Assembly: GCA_048268105.1 (NCBI GenBank)
Contig: JBLWWH010000020.1
Span: 1 to 48,291, forward strand
Length of the DNA stretch: 48,291 nt
DNA from: Profundicola sp048268105
Lineage (GTDB): Bacteria > Bacteroidota > Bacteroidia > Flavobacteriales > Weeksellaceae
Direction: 5' to 3'
Both the position numbers and the translations under genes were made by a program. Of the stretch, positions 16,851-24,072 are shown one piece after another. Numbering within the stretch: position 1 is the stretch's first letter; each line of letters begins with the position of its first letter. The notes beneath the pieces were generated by a model, which saw nothing but the letters and a program-made list of their open reading frames with translations, had not been told where the DNA came from and did no database searches.

Positions 16851-18824
16851 TTGAACTTACAAAAATACACGCCCGAACAACTTCAGGGCTTTTATAAAAA
16901 GCTGTTGCTACCTCGCGTGATAGAGGAGCGCATGTTGATTTCTCTTAGACAAGGTAAAATTTCTAAATGGTTCTCATCTTGGGGTCAAGAAGGTATTTCC
17001 GTGGGTTGTACACTTGCCATGGATCCAGAGGAGTATATGCTTACAATGCATCGAAACTTAGGTGTTTTTACGGCTAGAGATATTCCTTTAAGAAGATTAT
17101 TTTCCCAATTTCAAGGAAAAGAAAATGGTTTCACAAAAGGTCGCGATCGTTCGTTTCACTTTGGAACGCATGATTATAAAATCGTTGGAATGATTTCTCA
17201 TTTAGGTTCTCAAATGGGAGTTGCCGACGGAATCGCTTTGGCCAATAAACTAAAGAAAAACAAACATGCTTGTTTGGTATTTACGGGTGATGGTGGAGCG
17301 AGTGAAGGAGATTTTCATGAATCTATCAACGTTGCTGCCGTTTGGCAACTTCCTGTGATTTTTATTGTAGAAAATAACCAATGGGGATTATCTACGCCAT
17401 CATCTCAACAGTTTAGAATGGAATCTTTTGCTGATAAAGGGATCGGATATGGCATCGAAGCCGTTTCTATCGATGGAAATAATTTTATGGAGGTTTATGA
17501 AACTGTTTCTCATTGGGCAGAAGAAATTAGAGAAAATCCTCGTCCGGTATTAATTGAGTGTAACTCATTCAGAATGCGTGGACACGAAGAGGCGAGTGGT
17601 ACAGCTTATTATCCAGAAGGGCTTATCGATAGTTGGGAAGATAAAGATCCATTAACAAGATTTGAAAAGGAGTTATTAGAGAACTATATTATCGATCAAG
17701 AATTCATTGATGCTACCAAAGCTGAATTTGAAAAATTGGTCATGGATGAATTGGCGATTGCCGATGCAGAACCGAAGGTTGTTCCTAACAGAGAAATGGA
17801 ATTAGCTGATATGTATGCGCCGTTTGATAACGATGTTCATCAACCTAAAAAAGTCGAAAATCGTGAATTAAGATTTGTCGATGCCATTGCAGAAGCGATT
17901 CAAATGGCCATGGACGAGCATCCGAAGTTAGTTTTAATGGGGCAAGATATTGCTGATTATGGTGGTGTGTTCAAGATTACCGATGGATTATTAGCAAAAT
18001 ATGGCGAAGATCGAGTTCGAAATACGCCATTATGTGAAGCTGCCATTGTTGGTTCTGCCTTAGGTTTATCTATTTCAGGCTACAAAGCCATGGTAGAAAT
18101 GCAATTTTCTGATTTCGTGACCGAAGGATTTAATCAAATCGTGAATAATCTAGCAAAATCAAATTATCGTTGGCAGCAAAACTCCGATGTGGTCGTTCGA
18201 ATGCCAACCGGTGCTGGTGTAGCTGCTGGACCTTATCATTCTCAATCTACAGAAGCATGGTTTACGCATACACCGGGATTAAAAGTGGTATATCCATCTA
18301 CGCCAGAAGACGCCAAAGGATTATTATTACAAGCATTTGCAGACCCGAACCCTGTAATGTTCTTCGAGCACAAAAAGCTATATAGAACTTTAAAATCAAA
18401 TGTTCCCGAAGGATATTATACTCTGCCTTTTGGTAAAGCTAGATTCCATACCAAAGGTGAAGACATTACGATTGTTACTTATGGTTTAGGCGTTCATTGG
18501 GCCTTAGAATTATTAGCTAAAAATCCAGAAATTAAAGCTGATCTAATTGACTTAAGAACATTAGTTCCTTGGGATAAAGAAACTGTAATCGAATCTGTTA
18601 AGAAAACTGGAAAGGCTTTAGTTTTACACGAAGATGTTGAAATCGGAGGATTTGGTGGAGAAATTTCCGCGGTAATTTCAGAGGCTTGTTTTGAATATTT
18701 AGATGCTCCTGTAATGCGTGTAGCCTCTATGAACACAGCTGTTCCGTTTGATGCAGAATTAGAAAAACAATTCTTACCAACGAAGGAATTAGAAGAGAAA
18801 TTATTAAGACTTTGGAAATACTAA
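16851..18824 (+). CDS. 2-oxoacid dehydrogenase E1, fused alpha and beta subunits (branched-chain type)
   Basis: The thiamine-diphosphate-dependent decarboxylating component of a 2-oxoacid dehydrogenase complex, probably for branched-chain 2-oxoacids. The alpha part (about 1-330) has the ThDP motif GDGGASEGDFHE...NN (about 146-176). The beta part (about 345-657) has the usual MGQDIADYGGVFKIT start, the GYKAMVEMQFSDF region and a C-terminal transketolase domain. Fusion of the two chains is the common Bacteroidota form. The start is TTG: the next Met (after EER) would remove conserved alpha-subunit sequence. It stands alone. The matching E2 is 5 kb away on the same strand. Pyruvate or another 2-oxoacid cannot be excluded as substrate. 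Confidence 0.92.
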   Translation: MNLQKYTPEQLQGFYKKLLLPRVIEERMLISLRQGKISKWFSSWGQEGISVGCTLAMDPEEYMLTMHRNLGVFTARDIPLRRLFSQFQGKENGFTKGRDRSFHFGTHDYKIVGMISHLGSQMGVADGIALANKLKKNKHACLVFTGDGGASEGDFHESINVAAVWQLPVIFIVENNQWGLSTPSSQQFRMESFADKGIGYGIEAVSIDGNNFMEVYETVSHWAEEIRENPRPVLIECNSFRMRGHEEASGTAYYPEGLIDSWEDKDPLTRFEKELLENYIIDQEFIDATKAEFEKLVMDELAIADAEPKVVPNREMELADMYAPFDNDVHQPKKVENRELRFVDAIAEAIQMAMDEHPKLVLMGQDIADYGGVFKITDGLLAKYGEDRVRNTPLCEAAIVGSALGLSISGYKAMVEMQFSDFVTEGFNQIVNNLAKSNYRWQQNSDVVVRMPTGAGVAAGPYHSQSTEAWFTHTPGLKVVYPSTPEDAKGLLLQAFADPNPVMFFEHKKLYRTLKSNVPEGYYTLPFGKARFHTKGEDITIVTYGLGVHWALELLAKNPEIKADLIDLRTLVPWDKETVIESVKKTGKALVLHEDVEIGGFGGEISAVISEACFEYLDAPVMRVASMNTAVPFDAELEKQFLPTKELEEKLLRLWKY

Positions 18825-18844
18825 AGCCGAAATTAAGACAAAAC

Positions 18845-18886
18845 AAAATCCCAAACCTTGAAAATTCTTGTTTTGGGATTTTTTAT
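18845..18886. terminator. Bidirectional terminator E1 / nrdA
   Basis: Stem AATCCCAAA (18847-18855) with TTTGGGATT (18872-18880), then a T run. It lies between convergent genes. Confidence 0.8.
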
Positions 18887-18905
18887 TAAAATTAAATATA
18901 AGAGA

Positions 18906-20552
18906 CTATGCTTCGCAGCTGCTACATTGAACCAAATTGCTGACCAAATCTTTAGAGACACTTTGGCTTCTTTGATAATACAAGGTTTTAATGCCTAATT
19001 TCCATGCTTCAATCATTAATTGATTTACCTCTTTAATAGATAAAGCCGAAGGAATATTTAAGTTCAAACTCTGTGACTGATCTACAAATTTTTGTCGAAT
19101 AGAGGCTTGTTGTATAATTTCTAATTGACTAATTTCTTTGAACGTTTTGAAAACATCTTTTTCTTCCTGTGTCAACTCGTTTAAATGCTGCACACTTCCT
19201 TGATTCAACATAATACTTCTCCAAGTATCTTCATTATCCAATCCTTTTTCCTCTAATAATTTTTTCAAGTATTTATTCTTTCTCATGAAATTACCTTTAG
19301 ACAAACCTGCTTTGTAATAATTACTACTAAAAGGTTCAATTCCTGGAGAACTTTGACCTAAAATAGCTGAAGACGAGGTCGTAGGAGCAATGGCCAATAA
19401 TGTTGTATTTCTGCGACCGTAATCTTCTAAAATCTTTGGCTCGCCATAAATATCCGCTAACTCCATTGTTGCTTGTTCGGCTTTCGATTGAATATTTTTA
19501 AAGATTTCTGAAGTCAATTGTTTGGCTTTCATTCCTTCAAAGGGTATCATGTTCTTTTGTAAATAGGAATGCCAACCCAAAACACCCAAACCTAAAGATC
19601 TATGTCTTTTTGCAAACCTGTTGGCAGAAGCTAAATAATAGTTATTTTCTGTTTTAACTATAAATTCTTGAAGTACAGCATCTAAGAAATAAATGGCATA
19701 TTTCACTGCATCCGTATCTTTCCATTCTTCGTATAATTCCAAGTTCATGGAGGATAAACAGCATATAAATGACTCTTCTTCCGTAGATGGAAGCATGATT
19801 TCAGAGCAAAGATTACTTGCGTTAATCTTTAAGTTTAAATCTTTATAAACTTGTGGTTTATTTCTATTAACATTATCGGTATAGAAAATATAAGGCAATC
19901 CTTTTTGCTGACGAGATTCCAGCACTTTTGCCCAAATATTTCTTTTTTCCATATCACCATCTATCATTTCTTGCATCCAATAATCTGGAACACAAACGCC
20001 ATAGAATAGATTTTGAATAGGGTTTCCAATGTTTTTAATACTTAAAAACTCTAAAATATCTTCGTGATCAATATCTAAATAAGCCGCGAATGCACCTCTA
20101 CGAACCCCTCCTTGAGAAATAGTATCCATGGCTGTATCAAATAATTTCATAAAGCTAACCGCACCGCTACTTCTTCCGTTGTCGGTAACCGTACTTCCGC
20201 GAGCGCGTAACTCACCAAAGTAGCCCGACGTTCCTCCTCCAATTTTGGTTTGCATGATAACTTCTCCCAATTTATGGGTAATTCCTTCTATGTAATCTGG
20301 AACATGAACATTAAAACATGAAATAGGCAAACCTCTTTCTGTTCCCATGTTGGCCCAGATGGGAGAGCTTAAGCTCATCCAACCATTTTCTATGATTTCC
20401 GTGAATTTTTCTTTTAACTCAGGCTTATATAATCGTTTGCAGGCTGCTGTAGTAATTCTATCTATAGCACCTTCAACTGTTTCTCCTTTCAGTAAATAAC
20501 CTCGATTTAGGATTTGTTCACTTTCGTGGTTCAACCACCAATATTTTTCCAT
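18906..20552 (-). CDS. nrdA: Class I ribonucleotide reductase large subunit, short form
   Basis: It reduces ribonucleotides to deoxyribonucleotides using a radical from NrdB. The active-site set is complete: C79 (LPISCFN), N247-L-C249-S-E251, C264 (first of FICCLSS), the radical-transfer pair Y525-Y526, and a C-terminal redox pair C543/C546. At 548 residues it starts directly in the barrel region and lacks the roughly 90-residue N-terminal ATP-cone, so it has no overall-activity (dATP) site of its own. The thioesterase stop and the nrdA start share one base (TAATG), implying coupled translation. It is the last gene of an operon led by a cobalamin riboswitch. Confidence 0.95.
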   Translation of the reverse strand: MEKYWWLNHESEQILNRGYLLKGETVEGAIDRITTAACKRLYKPELKEKFTEIIENGWMSLSSPIWANMGTERGLPISCFNVHVPDYIEGITHKLGEVIMQTKIGGGTSGYFGELRARGSTVTDNGRSSGAVSFMKLFDTAMDTISQGGVRRGAFAAYLDIDHEDILEFLSIKNIGNPIQNLFYGVCVPDYWMQEMIDGDMEKRNIWAKVLESRQQKGLPYIFYTDNVNRNKPQVYKDLNLKINASNLCSEIMLPSTEEESFICCLSSMNLELYEEWKDTDAVKYAIYFLDAVLQEFIVKTENNYYLASANRFAKRHRSLGLGVLGWHSYLQKNMIPFEGMKAKQLTSEIFKNIQSKAEQATMELADIYGEPKILEDYGRRNTTLLAIAPTTSSSAILGQSSPGIEPFSSNYYKAGLSKGNFMRKNKYLKKLLEEKGLDNEDTWRSIMLNQGSVQHLNELTQEEKDVFKTFKEISQLEIIQQASIRQKFVDQSQSLNLNIPSALSIKEVNQLMIEAWKLGIKTLYYQRSQSVSKDLVSNLVQCSSCEA

Positions 20553-20947
20553 TAATCTATAATTTTAACAGGCTTTTTATTTTCATCTACGGCCACAAAT
20601 GTGAATAGACCTTCAATACATTTATCTCGCATATCATCAAACATATTTTCTCTAAATACTTCAACTTTTACCTTCATACTTGTATTTCCAATTTCAACCA
20701 CTTCTCCAATCAATTCTACAATAGAATCCGCTGGAATAGGTTTCGTAAAGTCTATTTTACTAGAGGAAATTGTAACAATACTTTTTCTACAAAACCTAGT
20801 TCCTGTAATAAAAGCAACTTCATCCATCATGTGCATAGCAGTACCACCAAATAGCGTATTATAATGATTGGTTGTATTGGGAAACACGACTTTGAATATG
20901 CTTGTTTTGGAACTATACATTCTTTCTTGAATTGTATTTTGTGTCAT
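20552..20947 (-). CDS. Hotdog-fold acyl-CoA thioesterase
   Basis: A 131-residue single hotdog domain of the YciA/acyl-CoA hydrolase family, which hydrolyses acyl-CoA to free acid and CoA. It shows the family pattern FPNTTNHYNTLFGGTAMHMMDEVA, with the Asn/Gly-rich turn and the acidic residue on the central helix, and IDFTKPIPADSIVEL. It starts one base after the nrdB stop and overlaps the nrdA start by one base, so it is an integral part of the RNR operon. That is an unexpected place for this enzyme. Its acyl-CoA substrate is unknown. Confidence 0.9.
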   Translation of the reverse strand: MTQNTIQERMYSSKTSIFKVVFPNTTNHYNTLFGGTAMHMMDEVAFITGTRFCRKSIVTISSSKIDFTKPIPADSIVELIGEVVEIGNTSMKVKVEVFRENMFDDMRDKCIEGLFTFVAVDENKKPVKIID

Positions 20948-20948
20948 C

Positions 20949-21923
20949 TTAAAATAAATCTAATGCAGTAATGCTTTTATCGTGTTTGGTGTAATCAACT
21001 GGACGTTTAGCAAAGAAATCATCTAAACTATTTGAAAAAACTTCTTCTTCAAACCACTTCATAGGAGCATATTGCTCTGAAGTGATATGATAAATTTTGC
21101 TTAGTCCAATTTTAGATAAACTATCATCTACTCTAAATTTCATGAAGTTCATGATGTCCTTTTTAGAAATCATCTCGAGTTCACCTTCTTCAAAAATCCA
21201 ATCGAGAATTCTAGATTCTACGGACATAGATTCTTTTATGATTTCTGTGATTTTATCTTGAGCTTCTTGATCTAAAAACTCTGGGAATTCCTCTTGAATG
21301 ATATTTATAATATGAATGCCCGCATTGGCATGAATTTGTTCATCAATAGAAGTCCAGGCGATGATATTACTCGTGTTTTTCAAATAACCTTTAAACCTTG
21401 TAAAGTAAAGTATAATCCCAAACTGACTAAAAAGAGAAACATTCTCAACTAAGATGGAGAAAAGAATTAAAGAAAAGAGATACTCTTCATTCTGGTCAGA
21501 TTTAGCATTTTTTAAAGCTTTTTTAAGATAGGCGATACGTTCAGAAATAGCAGGAACTTGCTCTAATTTCTCGAATTCATTGGTATAGTTAAGCACTTCT
21601 AATAGGCGAGAATAAGCCTCTGAATGTCTAAATTCACATTCGGCAAAGGTGCTTCCCAATCCATTAAACTCAGGTTTGGGTAAGTGTTGATAAAGATTTC
21701 CCCAAAAGCTTTTTACATTCACTTCGATTTGCGCAATTGCCAACAAACATTTTTTAATGATTTGTTGTTCATGAGGCATTAAATGACTTTGAAAATCTTG
21801 AACATCTGCTGTGAAGTCAATTTCTGAATGAACCCAAAAACTTTTATTGATACTGTCTGTGAATTGTGTTATTTCTGGATACTCAAAAGGTTTATAGGCT
21901 TGACGTGGACTAAAAATACTCAT
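20949..21923 (-). CDS. nrdB: Class I ribonucleotide reductase small subunit
   Basis: A ferritin-like radical generator for NrdA. The proposed metal ligands are E67 (QIEVNV), E97 and H100 (CEFRHSEAY), E160 (LVENVSLF), and E195 and H198 (SIDEQIH). The radical tyrosine position is kept as Y104, four residues after H100, as in E. coli Y122. The first ligand is Glu where E. coli NrdB has Asp. Glu there is also found in the Mn/Fe class Ic enzyme, but those lack the Tyr. It has no ATP-cone at either end. It is the first gene of the operon, about 120 bases downstream of a cobalamin aptamer on the same strand. Confidence 0.94.
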   Translation of the reverse strand: MSIFSPRQAYKPFEYPEITQFTDSINKSFWVHSEIDFTADVQDFQSHLMPHEQQIIKKCLLAIAQIEVNVKSFWGNLYQHLPKPEFNGLGSTFAECEFRHSEAYSRLLEVLNYTNEFEKLEQVPAISERIAYLKKALKNAKSDQNEEYLFSLILFSILVENVSLFSQFGIILYFTRFKGYLKNTSNIIAWTSIDEQIHANAGIHIINIIQEEFPEFLDQEAQDKITEIIKESMSVESRILDWIFEEGELEMISKKDIMNFMKFRVDDSLSKIGLSKIYHITSEQYAPMKWFEEEVFSNSLDDFFAKRPVDYTKHDKSITALDLF

Positions 21924-21957
21924 AATATGCTTTTAATTTAATTTCTCTTAAAAACAT

Positions 21958-22040
21958 AAAAAGTAAAGGAACGAGGCTTTGAGCTAATGAAACAACTCAA
22001 GCTTTGTAGACTTTTACTTTTCATGCGAAAGATAAAGTCT
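21958..22040 (-). promoter_or_regulatory. Expression platform with alternative hairpins
   Basis: Between aptamer and nrdB, two structures compete on the minus strand. A short hairpin pairs AGACTTT (22034-22040) with AAAGTCT (22008-22014). A longer terminator-like fold pairs AAAAGTAAA (22013-22021) with TTTACTTTT (21959-21967), enclosing an inner GCTTGAG/CTCAAAGC stem and followed by T-rich sequence. The arms overlap at 22013-22014, so the folds are nearly exclusive. I infer transcriptional control by B12, termination being favoured when ligand is bound. Confidence 0.5.
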
Positions 22041-22042
22041 TA

Positions 22043-22157
22043 TAGCTAAAAAGGTATTCTGGCTTAAGGAAATTCATCCTATCACAGTTGCGCAACAGCT
22101 CACGATTCTAACGTGATTCCCCTTTGTCGTATCTCGATGAAGAGATAAATTTAGCTA
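22043..22157 (-). promoter_or_regulatory. Cobalamin riboswitch upstream of nrdB
   Basis: Read on the minus strand, the conserved cobalamin aptamer blocks occur in order: GGGGAAT (22116-22122); a CACG/CGTG stem (22112-22115 with 22101-22104) with an A-rich loop; GCGCAACTGT (22084-22093), which contains the B12-box core; and AAGCCAGAATACC (22053-22065). A closing P1 can form between TAGCTAAA (22150-22157) and TTTAGCTA (22043-22050). The aptamer is compact, with short peripheral arms. By family knowledge it binds a cobalamin and lowers expression of the downstream genes, here nrdB, the thioesterase and nrdA. Confidence 0.9.
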
Positions 22158-22179
22158 AAAGAAGATTTATAATTTGACT

Positions 22180-22187
22180 CAAAAATA
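22180..22187 (-). promoter_or_regulatory. -7 element driving the riboswitch-nrd transcript
   Basis: Minus-strand TATTTTTG fits TAnnTTTG, about 23 bases before the aptamer's first helix. The -33 box is weak. Confidence 0.4.
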
Positions 22188-22464
22188 GGTATAATATTTT
22201 GACTCTCTATTAGAAAATGTCTTTTAAGATGTGAACATATTATCAACAAAATAAAATAGTTAATTCTTAAAATTTGAGTTTTGTACCTAATAGTATAAAG
22301 GATTAAAAGAAGTGATGAATGTAGATTTAATTCAAGGTGAAAGGCTTCTAAATAAGAAAGTATTTATTAAATTTGTGGGTTATGATGCATTTCAAAAATG
22401 TGCATAGAAAAGACAATTTAAACAATAATTAAAAGTTACTTCAAAGAAAATAATTAATAATCAG
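22188..22464. other. Intergenic region between divergent nrd operon and gcdH
   Basis: AT-rich DNA that should hold the far part of the nrd promoter and the gcdH promoter. A plus-strand TAAATTTG (22368-22375) is a possible gcdH -7 box without a clear -33 partner. A 30-codon frame (22315-22407) is present but has no support. Nothing else is recognisable. Confidence 0.5.
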
Positions 22465-23631
22465 ATGCAAATAAACACAGACTATTATCAGATTGATGAT
22501 TTACTGACAGAGGAGCACAAAATGGTGCGTGGAGCTGTTCGTGATTTTGTAAATCAAGAAATTAAACCAGTGATCGACCAACATGCTCATGATCATACGG
22601 ATATACCAGATTTAATGAAAAAATTGGGAGCAATTGGTGCTTTAGGGCCATATATTCCAGAAAAATATGGTGGAGCAGGTTTAGATCAAATTTCTTATGG
22701 TCTGATTATGCAAGAATTAGAAGCAGGTGATTCTGCCGTTCGTTCTTCAGCTTCAGTTCAATCTTCATTGGTAATGTTCCCTATTCATGAATATGCTACT
22801 GAGGAACAAAAAATGAAATGGTTACCAAAATTAGCTACGGGAGAATTGATTGGTTGTTTTGGTCTTACTGAACCTAACCATGGCTCTAACCCAGCGGGAA
22901 TGGAAACTAAATTTGTAGATAAAGGTGACCACGTTGTACTAAACGGTGCGAAAATGTGGATTACTAATTCACCTATTGCAGATATAGCTGTTGTTTGGGC
23001 TAAAGACGAAGAAGGAGTAATTAGAGGAATGGTGGTAGAAAGAGGAATGGAAGGTTTTACAACGCCAGAAACTCACAATAAATGGTCGCTACGTGCTTCT
23101 AAAACAGGAGAATTAGTCTTCGAAAACGTAAAAGTTCCAAAAGAGAACTTATTCCCAGAAATTAAAGGCCTAAAAGGTCCTTTATCTTGCTTGAACTCTG
23201 CTAGATACGGTATTTCTTGGGGTGTAATTGGTGCGGCTATAGATTGTTATGAAACTGCAGTTAAGTACAGTTTAGAGAGAACTCAATTCGGTAAGCCATT
23301 AGCTGGTTTCCAATTACAACAGAAAAAATTAGCTGAATTCTTAACTGAAATTACCAAAGCTCAATTATTATGTTGGAGATTAGGTACATTAAAGAATGAT
23401 GATAAAGCAAGTCCAGCACAAATTTCAATGGCGAAAAGAAACAACGTGAGAATAGCTATAGATATCGCTCGTGAGAGCCGTCAGATTTTAGGTGGAATGG
23501 GAATCGTTGGTGATTATCCAATGATGCGCCACGCCGCCAACTTAGAATCTGTAATCACTTACGAAGGAACCCACGATGTTCACTTGTTAATCACAGGAAT
23601 GGACATCACTGGAATTAATGCGTTTGGATAA
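22465..23631 (+). CDS. gcdH: Glutaryl-CoA dehydrogenase
   Basis: An FAD enzyme that oxidises and decarboxylates glutaryl-CoA to crotonyl-CoA, late in lysine and tryptophan breakdown. It has the acyl-CoA dehydrogenase fold with CFGLTEPNHGSNPAGM near residue 135. The catalytic base E367 lies in TYEGTHDVH, a context typical of this member of the family. R93 and the following SASVQSSL match the substrate-carboxylate-binding region of human GCDH (R94, S98), which separates it from ordinary acyl-CoA dehydrogenases. The 388-residue length is normal. The lysine-degradation genes amaB and lat occur later in the window, supporting the assignment. Confidence 0.93.
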   Translation: MQINTDYYQIDDLLTEEHKMVRGAVRDFVNQEIKPVIDQHAHDHTDIPDLMKKLGAIGALGPYIPEKYGGAGLDQISYGLIMQELEAGDSAVRSSASVQSSLVMFPIHEYATEEQKMKWLPKLATGELIGCFGLTEPNHGSNPAGMETKFVDKGDHVVLNGAKMWITNSPIADIAVVWAKDEEGVIRGMVVERGMEGFTTPETHNKWSLRASKTGELVFENVKVPKENLFPEIKGLKGPLSCLNSARYGISWGVIGAAIDCYETAVKYSLERTQFGKPLAGFQLQQKKLAEFLTEITKAQLLCWRLGTLKNDDKASPAQISMAKRNNVRIAIDIARESRQILGGMGIVGDYPMMRHAANLESVITYEGTHDVHLLITGMDITGINAFG

Positions 23632-23639
23632 ATTTCGAA

Positions 23640-23670
23640 GTCGAAAGCATAGAGTCGAAAGCCGAAAGAC
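23640..23670 (+). repeat. Short direct repeats before four-helix-bundle gene
   Basis: GTCGAAAGC occurs at 23640-23648 and 23654-23662 (14-base period), followed by a partial copy CCGAAAGAC. A partial TTTCGAAG precedes. They lie between the gcdH stop and the small cassette gene. Confidence 0.75.
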
Positions 23671-23672
23671 CA

Positions 23673-24032
23673 ATGAATGATTTTAGGAAATTAGAGATAT
23701 GGGAACGCGCAAGAAAATTGTGCGTCCCTATTTATGCTTTAACAGCACAATTTCCGAAATCAGAAATTTATGGTCTAACATCTCAAATCCGAAGATCATG
23801 TGTATCCATTTCTTCTAATATTGCAGAAGGAAGTGGTAGAAAAGGAAATCGAGAATATGCTCAAATGATTTCTATTGCTCTTGGATCAGCTTACGAACTC
23901 GAAACTCAACTTGAAATTTCTTTTGAATTAAATTTCATTAGCCAAGAAGAATATATAACTATAAAAAAAGAGATAGTGGAGGTTCAAAAGATGATTTATA
24001 GTTTTAGAGAATATTTATTAAAAAAGATATAA
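23673..24032 (+). CDS. Four-helix-bundle protein (S23/23S rRNA IVS-type, Avd-like)
   Basis: A 119-residue all-helical protein with the family signatures LEIWERARKLCVPIY, IYGLTSQIRRSCVSISSNIAEG, GRKGNREYAQMISIALGSAYELETQLEIS and a final amphipathic helix. Relatives are encoded in intervening sequences of some 23S rRNA genes and as Avd subunits of diversity-generating retroelements. Most chromosomal copies, like this one, are free-standing and of unknown function. No reverse transcriptase or variable repeat is near. It sits between gcdH and the E2 gene, with 10-base-class repeats on both sides, as if inserted as a cassette. Confidence 0.9.
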   Translation: MNDFRKLEIWERARKLCVPIYALTAQFPKSEIYGLTSQIRRSCVSISSNIAEGSGRKGNREYAQMISIALGSAYELETQLEISFELNFISQEEYITIKKEIVEVQKMIYSFREYLLKKI

Positions 24033-24039
24033 ATCTTTC

Positions 24040-24063
24040 TACTTTTTACCTTATACTTTTTAC
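24040..24063 (+). repeat. Short direct repeats after four-helix-bundle gene
   Basis: TACTTTTTAC occurs at 24040-24049 and 24054-24063 (14-base period), just before the E2 gene start at 24073. It mirrors the 14-base period of the upstream repeats but with a different sequence. Confidence 0.7.
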
Positions 24064-24072
24064 TAAATAAAC

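Noticed and set aside
22315..22407. 30-codon plus-strand open frame between nrdB and gcdH
   Set aside because: It is too short, has no recognisable motif, and lies where promoters are expected.
23673..24032. Diversity-generating retroelement suggested by the Avd-like fold
   Set aside because: No reverse transcriptase, template repeat or variable repeat is present nearby.
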